Source: CAJCJE01 sp963818685 (GTDB taxonomy: Bacteria; Actinomycetota; Actinomycetes; Mycobacteriales; Pseudonocardiaceae). Taken from it: a stretch of 64,000 bases of DNA. Position numbers and translations under genes: made by a program. The stretch lies in the NCBI GenBank assembly GCA_963818685.1, contig CAWFTJ010000004.1, positions 124,001 through 188,000 of the forward strand, in the 5' to 3' direction. The notes beneath the pieces were generated by a model. That model had not been told where the DNA came from. It worked only from the letters and a program-made list of their open reading frames with translations, and made no database searches. Positions 45,703 through 55,185 of this stretch are shown here, piece after piece. The stretch's first letter is position 1, and every line of letters starts with the position of its first letter.

Positions 45703-48700
45703 CGGCGGCAGGCGCGGACCGGTGGCGGCTGCACCGTGGCGGCATCGTCAACATCTGGCAGTACGACGAGCAGGAGTTCGACTTCTCCGGCGGACGCGCC
45801 GTCTTCCAGGGCACCAACGGTTCCGGCAAGTCGCGCACGCTGGAACTGCTGCTGCCGCTGTGTCTTGACGGCGATCTGCGTCAGTTGGGGTCCAAGGGTT
45901 TCGACACGGTCAGCATCCGCAGGCTGATGCTCGACGACTACGACGGCGGCCCGAACCGGATCGGCTATGCCTGGGTCGAACTGCGCAAGCTCGACGTCCA
46001 AGGCCGCGAGAAGTACCTGACTTGCGGCGTCGGTTTGAAGGCTTCCGCGGCTTCCCAGCAGGTCAGCGACTCGTGGCGGTTCGTGACCGAGTCGCGGGTC
46101 GGCATCGACCTGCGGCTGGCCGGACCGGATCGGGTGCCGTTGGGCCAGGCGCAGTTGCGTGAGGAGATCGGCGCGGACTGTGTGTTGGAGGACGCCGCGT
46201 TCCGCGCGCGGATCGCGGAGGTCGTGTACGGCATGCCGGCCAGCCGCTACGGCGACCTGCTGCACCTGCAACGCACGCTGCGCAACCCGGACGTCGGCTT
46301 GAAGGTGTTGGAAGGGCAGTTGGAGCAGATCCTCTCCGACGCGCTGCCGCCGCTGGACGCCGCGATGATCGAGCAGTTGGCCAGCTCGTTCGAGGATCTG
46401 GAGTCGATAAGGGAGAACATCGGTCGACTGTCCACTGCGGACACCGCACTGTCGGCGTTCCTGAGCAGCTACAACGGGTACGCGCTCGGCTCGCTGCGCA
46501 GTGCCGGTGAACGCGCGCAGAGCGCGGCGAACGCGTTGCGCGCCGAACGCAACGAGACCAGCAAGCTCGCAAGGCGACGCGAGGAGCAGGTGCTCGCGCA
46601 CGTGGCCGCCGTGTCGACCGTCGAGGAGTTGGAGGCGCGCGGCGACGAGCTGGACCGGGCCATCGACTCGCTCAAGGAACTCCCCGCCTACCAGGGCCTT
46701 CGCGACCTGTCCGACCGCGAGCGCCTGGTCGCCGCCGCGCGCACGGCAGCGGGCAACGCGATCGACGCGGCCAGCAAGCACCGCACGCACGCGGACCGCG
46801 CGGTGGACACCGTGCTGACCGTGCTGCGCAGGCTCGACCAGGACACCGAGGCGGCCAGCGAGCTGATCTCGGTGACCCGCCAACGACTTTCCGCCGCCGG
46901 CCTCGACCCGGCCCTGTGTCCGAGGGTGCCGGTCGCACCGCCCGCCGAGGCGGGTGTGCTCACCGAGTTGGTGCGGGCCAAGCCGGACCCGGAGGCCGCG
47001 CCGGTCGAGGTGCAGCGGCGCGTGCCGCCGCAGGTGCACCCGGAAGCGTACGAGGCGGACCTGCGGGCGGCCGCGAAGCGCGCCGAGCAGGCGACGCGGA
47101 TCGCCGGCCAGCGCGCGGCACTGACGCTCGCGCTGCACGCGCGGGCCGTCGACGCGGACCGGCAGCGGCAGTCGTTGGAGGGCCTGCGGCAGGCGGCGCG
47201 CACCGCGCAACTGGAGGCGACCGAGTCGGCCGGCCGGCGCAACGAGGCCGGTCAGCGGCTGGAGGACGCGGCAGCGACCTGGTGGGAGAAGGCGCGCAAC
47301 TGGGTCAGTTCCGGCCCGTTCGCCGAGACCAGTGCCCGGCCGCCGGAGCCGCCGAGCCTGGCGGAACTGCGCGGCGACGCCGATGTGGCGCGGGCCGCGC
47401 AGGAGGCGGCGCGGGCCTGGGCCGCGCCGAGGTTGCAGGAGCTGCGCCAGGCCGTGCTGTCCGCGACGCACCGGACCGAGGAGATTGCCGCGCGGATCGC
47501 GGACGCGGAGGCCGAGCTGATCGGGTTGCGCGGCGGCGTGGACGCGGCCCCGCCCCGGCCCGCGTACGCGCGGGTGGACCGGGACGCGTCGGAGGGTGCG
47601 CCGTTCTACCGGTTGGTCGACTTCGCGCCCGGTCTCGACGAGACCGAACGGGCAGGGCTGGAAGCGGCCTTGCAGGCCAGCGGTTTGCTCGCCGCGTGGG
47701 TGCTGGCGGACGGGCGCGACGGCGCCGTTGCCGATCCCGAGGTCGCCGAACTGCTCGCCGCACCCGCCGATCCGGCATCAGGGCGGACACTCGCGGATGT
47801 GCTGGTGGCCTCGGTCGAGCCGGGGTGCCCGGTGCGGACCGAGGTGGTCGAACGAGTGCTGCGCGCGGTCGGCCTCCTCGACGGCAAGCCTGCCTCTGGT
47901 GGGCTCGCGGTGTCGACAAGCGGGCAGTGGCGAGCCGGGGTGCTCAGCGGCGCGCTGACCAAGCAGGCCGCGGAGTTCGTCGGCGCGGGCGCTCGACAGG
48001 CGGCGCGGCAGCGGCGCATCGCCGAACTGGGCGCGCACATCGAAACCCTGGACGCGCAACGCGCATCGGCCGATGACGAGCTGGCCGCGCACGCCGAGCG
48101 AGTGTCCGCTGTGGAGCGTCACCTTGAGGCGTTCCCTGACGACCGCGGCCTGATCGCCGCGCACGCGACGTTGGCGACGGCAGTCCGCACCGCGGCCGAG
48201 GCGACCGAGAAGGCCGCGCGGCTGCGCTCCGAGCAGAGCGCGGCCGACGACCGGCACCAGGCCGGCCAGGCCGAACTGATGCAGACCGCGGCCGAGGCCG
48301 GACTGCCCGCCGACACGGAAACCCTGTACAAGGCCAACCAGGCGGCCGTTGCCGCGCGGGGCAGCGCTGAGCAGTTGCGCGACACCCTGATCGGCCGGTG
48401 CGTGCGCACCGTCGCCGATCTCGCCGACGCCCTGCATGACCACCAGGCAGCGGTCGACGACCTTGAGGACGCGGCGCGCGCCGCCGAACAACGCTGCGCG
48501 GAGTTCGCAAGGGAGGCGAGCGCGCTGTCCGACCTGACCTCGGCCATCGGCGGCGACGCCGAGGAGGTCGCCGGTCAGCTGACCGAGTTGGAGGAGCGGC
48601 GACGCGCGCTGCGCACCGAACTGCCGGCCGCACGCAACACGGCGACCGAGCTGTCCAACCAGGTGGTGAAGACGGAAACCCTGTTGGAGGGCAAGGAAAC

Positions 48701-49817
48701 CGCGATCGAGGCGAAGATCGAGGCCGCGAACAACGCGGAAGCCGCGTTCCGCGCCGCGTTGGCCGCACCGGGCGTGTGGGCGGCGGCCTTCGCCGAGCCG
48801 ACACCGATTCCGGACGACGTGTCCGAGGCGATCGCCCTGCTCGGCTCGGTTGAGAAGCGCGCCGTGAGTGAGGAGGTGGTGATCACCAAGCTGCAGGCGT
48901 TGCAGACCGCGCTGGCCGGCACCAACGAGATCACCCCGCAGCGGCACGGCGGCGTGCTCACCATCGTGGTCGCCGGCGAACAGGGTCCGCGGCCGGTGGC
49001 CGAGGCGGCCCGCGAGGTCAGCACGCAACTGGCCGAACAGCGCGGTTACCTCGGCGAGCGCTACCAGGACATCTTCGCCGCGTTCATGCTCCGCGACCTC
49101 GCGGAACGGCTGCACGGCCAGATCAGCGTCGCCGAGGATCTTGCGCGGCGGATGAACGAGGTGCTCGACGTCGCAAGGTCCAGCCAGGGCGTGCACGTCC
49201 AGTTGGAATGGCAGCCGTCGGCCGCACTGGACGAGACCATCCTGGACGCGTTGAAGCTGCTCCGCATGCCGTTCGCCAAACGCACCGAGGAGCAGGACGA
49301 GACGCTGCGCCGCGCGTTCACCGAGCGGATCGACGCGGAACGGGACAGCCACTCCGGCGGCTACCCGGAGATCCTGACCAGGGCGCTGGACTACCGGTCC
49401 TGGTACACGTTCACCGTGCGCGTGCGCGACAGCGGACCGGACGGCAAGCCGCGCACGAGGCGAATGCGCCAGTTGTCCTCCGGTGAAACGCGACTGGTGT
49501 CCTATGTGACCCTGTTCGCGGCGGCTGCCGCGTTCTACGGCGCGGTCAGCGGCGCGACACCGCAAGCGGGACCGCTGCGCCTGGTGCTGCTGGACGAGGC
49601 ATTCGAGCGGCTCGACGACCCGACCATCGCGCGCATGCTCGGCCTGCTGGTCGACCTGGACATGGACTGGATCATCACCTGGCCCTCCGGCTGGGGCGTG
49701 TCCGAGAAGATCCCGCGCATGCACATCTACGACGTGCTGCGGCCGAAGTCCGGTCGCGGCGTCGCGTGCACGCACACCACCTGGGACGGCGCCGCCCTCG
49801 CCCAAGCCGACGACTGA
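45699..49817 (+). CDS. jetC: Wadjet type I SMC-like ATPase JetC (TIGR02680-like)
   Basis: 1372 residues in SMC layout. The N-terminal head has RLHRGGIVNIWQYDEQEFDFSGGRAVFQGTNGSGKSRTLELLLPL with Walker A GTNGSGKS (about residues 38-45). Two long coiled-coil arms (about 260-610 and 760-1080, Ala/Glu/Arg-rich) flank a hinge-like region around LPAYQ/PFYRLVDFAPGLDETERAGLEAAL. The C-terminal head has the signature QLSSGETRLVSYVTLFAAAAAFYG, Walker B LRLVLLDEAFERLDDPT and WIITWPSGWG. JetC hydrolyses ATP to extrude DNA loops. All ATPase motifs are intact. The expected next gene, jetD, is missing: a converging VOC gene ends 19 bases downstream. Confidence 0.92.
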   Translation: MTAAGADRWRLHRGGIVNIWQYDEQEFDFSGGRAVFQGTNGSGKSRTLELLLPLCLDGDLRQLGSKGFDTVSIRRLMLDDYDGGPNRIGYAWVELRKLDVQGREKYLTCGVGLKASAASQQVSDSWRFVTESRVGIDLRLAGPDRVPLGQAQLREEIGADCVLEDAAFRARIAEVVYGMPASRYGDLLHLQRTLRNPDVGLKVLEGQLEQILSDALPPLDAAMIEQLASSFEDLESIRENIGRLSTADTALSAFLSSYNGYALGSLRSAGERAQSAANALRAERNETSKLARRREEQVLAHVAAVSTVEELEARGDELDRAIDSLKELPAYQGLRDLSDRERLVAAARTAAGNAIDAASKHRTHADRAVDTVLTVLRRLDQDTEAASELISVTRQRLSAAGLDPALCPRVPVAPPAEAGVLTELVRAKPDPEAAPVEVQRRVPPQVHPEAYEADLRAAAKRAEQATRIAGQRAALTLALHARAVDADRQRQSLEGLRQAARTAQLEATESAGRRNEAGQRLEDAAATWWEKARNWVSSGPFAETSARPPEPPSLAELRGDADVARAAQEAARAWAAPRLQELRQAVLSATHRTEEIAARIADAEAELIGLRGGVDAAPPRPAYARVDRDASEGAPFYRLVDFAPGLDETERAGLEAALQASGLLAAWVLADGRDGAVADPEVAELLAAPADPASGRTLADVLVASVEPGCPVRTEVVERVLRAVGLLDGKPASGGLAVSTSGQWRAGVLSGALTKQAAEFVGAGARQAARQRRIAELGAHIETLDAQRASADDELAAHAERVSAVERHLEAFPDDRGLIAAHATLATAVRTAAEATEKAARLRSEQSAADDRHQAGQAELMQTAAEAGLPADTETLYKANQAAVAARGSAEQLRDTLIGRCVRTVADLADALHDHQAAVDDLEDAARAAEQRCAEFAREASALSDLTSAIGGDAEEVAGQLTELEERRRALRTELPAARNTATELSNQVVKTETLLEGKETAIEAKIEAANNAEAAFRAALAAPGVWAAAFAEPTPIPDDVSEAIALLGSVEKRAVSEEVVITKLQALQTALAGTNEITPQRHGGVLTIVVAGEQGPRPVAEAAREVSTQLAEQRGYLGERYQDIFAAFMLRDLAERLHGQISVAEDLARRMNEVLDVARSSQGVHVQLEWQPSAALDETILDALKLLRMPFAKRTEEQDETLRRAFTERIDAERDSHSGGYPEILTRALDYRSWYTFTVRVRDSGPDGKPRTRRMRQLSSGETRLVSYVTLFAAAAAFYGAVSGATPQAGPLRLVLLDEAFERLDDPTIARMLGLLVDLDMDWIITWPSGWGVSEKIPRMHIYDVLRPKSGRGVACTHTTWDGAALAQADD

Positions 49818-49835
49818 GCGAGGACGGCTTCCCAG

Positions 49836-50240
49836 TCAGCCCTGGGCTATCCGGATGGTGTTGCCGGCCGGGTCGCGGAACGCGGCGTCGCGCACGCCCC
49901 AGAACTGGTCGGCCGGTTCCTGGAGCACTTCGGCGTCTGAGTTGGCCGCGACCTTGTCGAAGGTGTCGTTGAGATCGTCCGAACGGAACTGGACCATGCC
50001 GAGCGAGCCCTTGGCGAGCAGGGCGGCGAGCGCGTCGCCGTCCTCCTTGGACCGGCCGGCGCGCGGGTCGGACAGCACGATCTCGATTTCCGGCTGGGTG
50101 TCGGTGACCAGGGTGATCCAGCGGAAGCCGTCGTTGGCCACTTCCCTGGTCACCTTCAGGCCGAGGGTGTCCCGGTAGAACGTGATTGCCGCGTCGACGT
50201 CGTCGACGGCGATGTGTACGCCACTGATGGAAACGCTCAT
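49836..50240 (-). CDS. VOC-family (glyoxalase-like) protein
   Basis: 134 residues of the one-module vicinal-oxygen-chelate fold: ISGVHIAVDDVDAAITFYRDTLGLKV with a His metal-ligand position, GFRWITLVT, and the C-terminal FWGVRDAAFRDPAGNTIRIAQG. ATG 50240 follows TAGTGT by seven bases, suggesting leaderless transcription. Its 3' end faces jetC across an 18-base gap. It is likely co-expressed with, or a neighbour of, the AraC-type gene whose product begins the same strand block. Confidence 0.9.
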   Translation of the reverse strand: MSVSISGVHIAVDDVDAAITFYRDTLGLKVTREVANDGFRWITLVTDTQPEIEIVLSDPRAGRSKEDGDALAALLAKGSLGMVQFRSDDLNDTFDKVAANSDAEVLQEPADQFWGVRDAAFRDPAGNTIRIAQG

Positions 50241-50284
50241 GTCAGGGACACTATGCGGCCAGCACGCGGGGTGCTTCTCGAAAA

Positions 50285-50710
50285 CTATTTGTCTGCGGCC
50301 TGTCCCCGACCACGCTCGCGACGCGGCCGGGTCAACGCCATGGTCTGGCAGGTCGGCATGCCGCGCAGCTCGTCGTGGTCGCGGGCGCGGTAGGCCGACG
50401 GCGGCTCGCCGACCAGCTCGGTGAACCGGGTGGAGAACGAGCCGAGGCTGGCACAGCCGACCGCGAAGCACACCTCGGTCACGCTCAGCTCGCCGCGCCG
50501 CAGCAGCTCCTTGGCCCGCTCGATGCGCCGGGTCATCAGGTAGGCGTACGGGGTCTCGGCGTAGACCTCCCGGAAGCGCCTGCTGAAATGCGCGGTCGAC
50601 ATCAGCGCGGTACGTGCCAGCGCTGGCACGTCCAGCGGCTGCGCGTACTCGCGGTCCATCCGGTCGCGCGCCCTGCGCAGCCGCCGCAGCTCGTCGAGGT
50701 CGACCTCCAT
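50285..50710 (-). CDS. AraC-type HTH regulator, DNA-binding domain only
   Basis: 141 residues that are essentially one AraC domain: RDRMDREYAQPLDVPALARTALMSTAHFSRRFREVYAETPYAYLMTRRIERAKELLRRGELSVTEVCFAVGCASLGSFSTRFTELVGEPPSAYRAR, with both helix-turn-helix units. No sensor domain is attached, like SoxS/MarA-type regulators, so activity is probably set by expression level or a partner. The VOC gene 45 bases downstream is the likely target. ATG 50710 begins the conserved part. Confidence 0.92.
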   Translation of the reverse strand: MEVDLDELRRLRRARDRMDREYAQPLDVPALARTALMSTAHFSRRFREVYAETPYAYLMTRRIERAKELLRRGELSVTEVCFAVGCASLGSFSTRFTELVGEPPSAYRARDHDELRGMPTCQTMALTRPRRERGRGQAADK

Positions 50711-50726
50711 GCCCTCATTGTGCACG

Positions 50727-51554
50727 TCAACCGAGGTGATCGTTGGATCCGTCGACCCAGTCGACGTAGCGCCGCGCCGAGCGGCGCACCGCGTTCTTGG
50801 CGTCGGCGAGCACGGTGCGACCGGACAGGCTGTACACGCGGTCGAACTCGTAGGGTTCCAGCCGGTCGACGATCGCCCGCACCAACCGTGCGGAGAGCGG
50901 GATCTGGTTCGGGTAGCTGCGCATGAACGTGACCCAGCCGGCGGCCCGCACCGGCACCATGGTGTCGCCGACCAGCAGCACGCCCCTACCCTCGGCACCG
51001 CTCGCGACGTGCGCGACGGCGGCGCCTGGGAAGTGCCCGCCCGCCTCGACCAGCGTGACCCCGGGCAGCACCTCCTCCTCGCCGGACCACTCCCGGATGA
51101 CCGGGTCCTCCCGCTGCACCCACTCCCGGTCCACGGCGTGCACGAGTACCGGAACGTGCCCGAGGCGGTGGCTCAGCGCGACCTGTGCGCCGTACATGTG
51201 CGGATGGCTGGCCACGATCACCGCCGCCCCGCCCAGCTCGACGATCTTGTCGACCAGCTGCTGGTCGACGTGGTTCGGCGGGTCCCAGATCAGGTTGCCT
51301 GCCGGGGTCCGTACCAGGTAGGTCCACTGCCCGATGCCGAACTCCGGTTCCCGGTTCAGCCGATGGATGTCGGGCTCCAACTGCTTGTGCACCAGGTGGT
51401 GGCCGTCCTCGGCCAGCGTGTCCAGCGTCGTCCACACCTGGCCGGTCTCGGGCACGTACTGCCGCTCGTCCGCGCAGATCCGACAGGTGTGCGCGGGCGG
51501 CCGCTCGCTGTCGGGGTGCTCGACACCGCAGGTGCCGCAGATCCAGCTCGCCAT
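50727..51554 (-). CDS. MBL-fold metallohydrolase with N-terminal zinc ribbon
   Basis: 275 residues. Residues 1-30 carry two CxxC knuckles (ICGTCGVEH and CRICADERQYV), a rubredoxin-like metal site. The metallo-beta-lactamase fold follows: LIWDPPNHVDQQLV, VIVASHPHMYGAQVAL (a modified HxHxDH, here HPHMYG), EAGGHFPGAAVAHV and VLLVGDTMVPV. The altered metal site leaves the activity open. It lies 17 bases before the AraC-type start, on the same strand. Confidence 0.85.
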   Translation of the reverse strand: MASWICGTCGVEHPDSERPPAHTCRICADERQYVPETGQVWTTLDTLAEDGHHLVHKQLEPDIHRLNREPEFGIGQWTYLVRTPAGNLIWDPPNHVDQQLVDKIVELGGAAVIVASHPHMYGAQVALSHRLGHVPVLVHAVDREWVQREDPVIREWSGEEEVLPGVTLVEAGGHFPGAAVAHVASGAEGRGVLLVGDTMVPVRAAGWVTFMRSYPNQIPLSARLVRAIVDRLEPYEFDRVYSLSGRTVLADAKNAVRRSARRYVDWVDGSNDHLG

Positions 51555-51619
51555 GCCGCCAGTCTCGAACCTCCAGCGGACTGTAGGTCAAGCTGTGGAC
51601 CAAAGTGGACACCGGCCGG

Positions 51620-54600
51620 TCAGCCGACCGTGTAGGTGTACGGGATCGCGGCCAGTTCGTCGCCCGCCTGGTCGGACACGGAGGTGGTGTCGACGTACAG
51701 GACGCCGGTGACCAGGGTGCCCTTGGGCGCGCTCGGCGTGAACGTCACGGTGATCGTGCCGGTCGCGTTCGCGTCGACCTGGACGGGCGTGAACGACGGC
51801 GCGGTGGCCCTGACCGTGGCCAGCCACTGGTCGCCGGACGTTGAGGTGACCTCGGCGTCGAAGCCCCTGGTGTGGGCGACGACGGCAAGGTTGGCCGTGC
51901 CAGGGGACGGTGCCGCGCCGAACGGGCCGACGCGGTCCGCCTCCAGCAGCCACCTGCCCTGGCTGATCGCGGGCGCGGACACCGTCGCGACCGCGATGTT
52001 GCCGGGGCCGGGACTGCCGAGCACCTCGGGTTCACCGGAGTTCGCTGCGAGGTCCGAGGACACCGGGATGGAGCCGGAGGTCACGCCGATCAGCGAGTCC
52101 GTCTCGGTCGGCACCACGAACGGCGCCTGCGCGTACGGGGCGAGTGCCACGTTGGCCGCGGAGTTGCCCGGGGTCAACTGCACGTTCGCCACCGCGTTCG
52201 TCCGCGCGTCGACGAAGAACGAACCCGGCGCAGCGCCGGTGTTGTGCACGGTGACCGTCGCCGTGCTCGGCTTGCCCGCCGGCAGCGTGGTGAGCAGGCT
52301 GTTCGGCACGTTCGCCGAGGTCACGTCGACCTTGTTGAAGGTGATCGTGCCCGAGTAGCGCTCCTGCGTCGCGGTCCCGCTGACCGAGTTGGCCACGGCG
52401 ACCACCAGCGACCACTGGCCGGACTCCGGCGCGCGCACGTAGCCCTGTAGCGAACTGCCGTACGCGGACGGGTTGCCGTTCGCGTCCAGCGACTGCACAT
52501 TGCTGGCCTGGCTGAGGATCTCGCCCTCCGGGCTGATCACGTAGCCGACCACGTTCTGGTTGAGATCGCCGGCAAGGCTCACGCTGACGTCGAGGTCGTG
52601 CTCGCCGCCTGGCACGTCGAACCAGTAGGTGTCCTGCTGCGCGGGTGCGCCGGGTCGGCCGTTGCCGCCGGTGAGCACGCCACCGAAGCTGCCATGGCCG
52701 CCGCTGGTCGGCACGATGGCGCGCAGGGTCAGCGGCACCGCTGCCCGCGCCTTGGTGGCGCTGTTGTCGATCTCGACGGCGGCGGAGAGGTCACCGGGCT
52801 TGGCCGGCGTGTCCACCGAGATGTGCAGGGTGCCGGACTGACCGGGCGCCAGCTTCAACGTGCTCGGGGTGACCGAACCGAGGTCGGCGTACCTGCTGGC
52901 TGTGAACTGGTAGTTCACAGGACCGTTGAACCCGCTGAGTGTGTGCGCGCCGTACACAAGAGCCGTCCAGGAGCCGGCCGTTGGCGAATGCACGTCGACG
53001 TGGCCGAAGTTCGGCGGCGAGCCCGATCCGCTCTGGGGCAACGTGTAACCGGCGAAGCCGCCCTTCGGATCGAGCAGCACCATGACGAACGGCCCGGTGT
53101 TCGGCACCGCGTGCCAGGCGATCGACGCGTCCAGGTGGTCGACGCCGGGCGCGACTGTGAACGTGTGGGTTACATAGTTGTCCACCGCGCCGCCCGCGCC
53201 GATGAAGGTCGGTCCGCTCGCCGTCGTGTTCAGCACCACGCTGCCGGACTGGTCGGAGACCACAGTGGACAGTGACCTGCCGTGCGCGGTGAGGGTCTGC
53301 GCCGTGGTGCCGACGTTGGTCACGGTCTCGGTGAAGTCCTGCGCGCTGCCGGGTTCGCCGGACGCGGCCAGCTGCGACGTGCCGAACAGCAGGCCGTTGC
53401 CGACCGGCGTGCCGGAACCGTCGGCGTCCGTGACGGACTCGGCGGCCTGCACCGCGGCGAGCGCGTTGAGCAGGCCGTTGCCCTGCCGGTCGGCCGGGTC
53501 GTACTCGTCGGTCGCGGTGCTGGTGAGGATCTGCTTGATCAACGCGGGCGTCGGCTTGGCGCCGTTGTGGGTCTTGCCGTACGCCTCGATGACCAGTGCC
53601 GCGGCACCCGCGGTCAGCGGTGCGGCCTGGCTGGTGCCGCCGAATGCCTGGATGGCCGAGGGCTGGCCCCGGTAGTTCGTGCAGCCGAGATAGGTCTTGG
53701 TGTCCGCAGAGCACAGCGCCCAGCCCTCGTCGCCCGGCGCGATGATGTCGTAGACGCGGCCGTGTTCGTTGATGCCGCTTGAGCTGATCGCCGAGACGTT
53801 GTCGCTCTGCCAGCTGCCGTTGAAGCCGGGCAGGTTGGCATGCGTCTGCGCCATGATCCGATAGGTGGTGGACGCTCCGGCGGTGATGATGTTCGGGTCG
53901 CTGCCCGGGTTGTCGTTGGTGTTGCCGTAACCCGCGTCGCCGGAGGAGTTGACGATCGTCACGCCAGCCGCGACGGCCGCGTCGTTGGCGAGGCTGAACG
54001 GATCGGTACTGCTGTCCGGGTACGGGTTGGCGCCGAGCGACTCGTTGATCACGTCGACGTGGTCGACGTTGACCGCGTAGTCGATGGCCTGCACAACGGC
54101 CGACGTCGAGCCGAAACCGTTGGAGGCGATGACTTTCAGGCCGACCAGCGACGCACCGGGCGCCATGCCCCTGATCTGGATGTCGCAACCCCGGGGCAAC
54201 GCGTTGGCCGCGTTGACGAAATTGGCCAGGTCGTAGGTCTGCTTGCCCTGCGCGGCAATGGAACTGGCGTCACCGAACGCCTCGCGGCCGTCGCCAGCTG
54301 GCGCTGTGCCCTCGCCGGAGAAGTCCTTGTAGTCGGTGAAAACCTTGCTGCCGTCCGGCCTGATGAAGTCGGGGTTGTCGATGTCCACGTTGTCCGCGAG
54401 AAAGGCCACCTTGACCCCCGCGCCGGTGGCCATACTCTGCGCCTGCGGCGTCTTCTGATCGCTGAAGGCGGCATTGGTGACCTGGAGGGCCTCTGGTTCG
54501 AGGAGGGGCTGCTTCGGGTCGGTCGGGCACGCGCCATCGGGTGCCTTGGGCGGAGCGGCGGGCGCGGCCTGCGCGGCGGGCGGCATCGGGGCTTCGCGGA

Positions 54601-55006
54601 TGGGCAGGTCGGGCACGACGGCCCGCACCTGCGGGTCGCTCGCAAGGCGCGCGCTCTCCGCCGAGGTGACGGTCGCGGCGAAGCCGTTGACCACGCTGAA
54701 CTGGATGATGTTCTTGGCGCCCTCGGCCTTGGCCTCGGTCACCAACGCGCCCTGCTCGGCGCGTGTCGCGTTGGTCCGGGCGGCGTCGTCGAGCCGATTC
54801 GGTGGCGTGCCGAGGTGTTGGTCGCGCAGCAGGACGATGACCGGCTGCGATGGTCCCTGGGACAACTGGGCGATCAGATGCGGCGAAAGCGGCTGCGCGG
54901 TGGGCACCGCGCTCGCCCGCGGCACCCAGCTGGTGACCGCGATCGCGGTCCCCACGGTGACCGCGACAGCGGCGGCGGTCCGCATCCGCACTGTTCTGAA
55001 ATTCAT
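51620..55006 (-). CDS. Large secreted serine peptidase, S8/S53-like
   Basis: 1128 residues with a signal peptide (AAAVAVTVGTAIAVTSWVPRASA), a propeptide-like region (VIVLLRDQH ... AAARTNATRAEQ), a peptidase domain of about residues 195-530, and about 600 residues of beta-rich C-terminal domains. The Ser motif is GGTSQAAPLTAGAAALV. The Asp strand reads VKVAFLADNVDIDNPDF. The usual HGTHVAG helix is replaced by GREAFGDASSIAAQG, and the oxyanion region reads VNSSGDAGYGN, as in sedolisins. It is probably an extracellular protease with sedolisin-type chemistry. ATG 55006 follows AGAGGT. Confidence 0.85.
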   Translation of the reverse strand: MNFRTVRMRTAAAVAVTVGTAIAVTSWVPRASAVPTAQPLSPHLIAQLSQGPSQPVIVLLRDQHLGTPPNRLDDAARTNATRAEQGALVTEAKAEGAKNIIQFSVVNGFAATVTSAESARLASDPQVRAVVPDLPIREAPMPPAAQAAPAAPPKAPDGACPTDPKQPLLEPEALQVTNAAFSDQKTPQAQSMATGAGVKVAFLADNVDIDNPDFIRPDGSKVFTDYKDFSGEGTAPAGDGREAFGDASSIAAQGKQTYDLANFVNAANALPRGCDIQIRGMAPGASLVGLKVIASNGFGSTSAVVQAIDYAVNVDHVDVINESLGANPYPDSSTDPFSLANDAAVAAGVTIVNSSGDAGYGNTNDNPGSDPNIITAGASTTYRIMAQTHANLPGFNGSWQSDNVSAISSSGINEHGRVYDIIAPGDEGWALCSADTKTYLGCTNYRGQPSAIQAFGGTSQAAPLTAGAAALVIEAYGKTHNGAKPTPALIKQILTSTATDEYDPADRQGNGLLNALAAVQAAESVTDADGSGTPVGNGLLFGTSQLAASGEPGSAQDFTETVTNVGTTAQTLTAHGRSLSTVVSDQSGSVVLNTTASGPTFIGAGGAVDNYVTHTFTVAPGVDHLDASIAWHAVPNTGPFVMVLLDPKGGFAGYTLPQSGSGSPPNFGHVDVHSPTAGSWTALVYGAHTLSGFNGPVNYQFTASRYADLGSVTPSTLKLAPGQSGTLHISVDTPAKPGDLSAAVEIDNSATKARAAVPLTLRAIVPTSGGHGSFGGVLTGGNGRPGAPAQQDTYWFDVPGGEHDLDVSVSLAGDLNQNVVGYVISPEGEILSQASNVQSLDANGNPSAYGSSLQGYVRAPESGQWSLVVAVANSVSGTATQERYSGTITFNKVDVTSANVPNSLLTTLPAGKPSTATVTVHNTGAAPGSFFVDARTNAVANVQLTPGNSAANVALAPYAQAPFVVPTETDSLIGVTSGSIPVSSDLAANSGEPEVLGSPGPGNIAVATVSAPAISQGRWLLEADRVGPFGAAPSPGTANLAVVAHTRGFDAEVTSTSGDQWLATVRATAPSFTPVQVDANATGTITVTFTPSAPKGTLVTGVLYVDTTSVSDQAGDELAAIPYTYTVG

Positions 55007-55185
55007 TCGTACCTCTGTCTACAGGGATGATGCCCCCCTCTAGGACATCGGGCACACCATTAGTCACACCCGTCCCTGCGTCAACCACCGATAGCCTGAT
55101 TCGCCGGGTGAAAGCGGCAGATGGTCCACTACAACGGGGGAACCGACCCGATCAGGTCTGCGGGTGTGATCGTGTCCCAGTAGGA

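Noticed and set aside
45414..49805. Very long minus-strand frames (over 670 codons) opposite jetC
   Set aside because: They are antisense shadows of the SMC-like gene, with low-complexity Arg/Gly/Val translation and no domain.
49818..50284. Possible degenerate jetD after jetC
   Set aside because: The plus strand has no long frame and the minus strand encodes a complete VOC protein; no Toprim or DUF2399-like motifs were seen.
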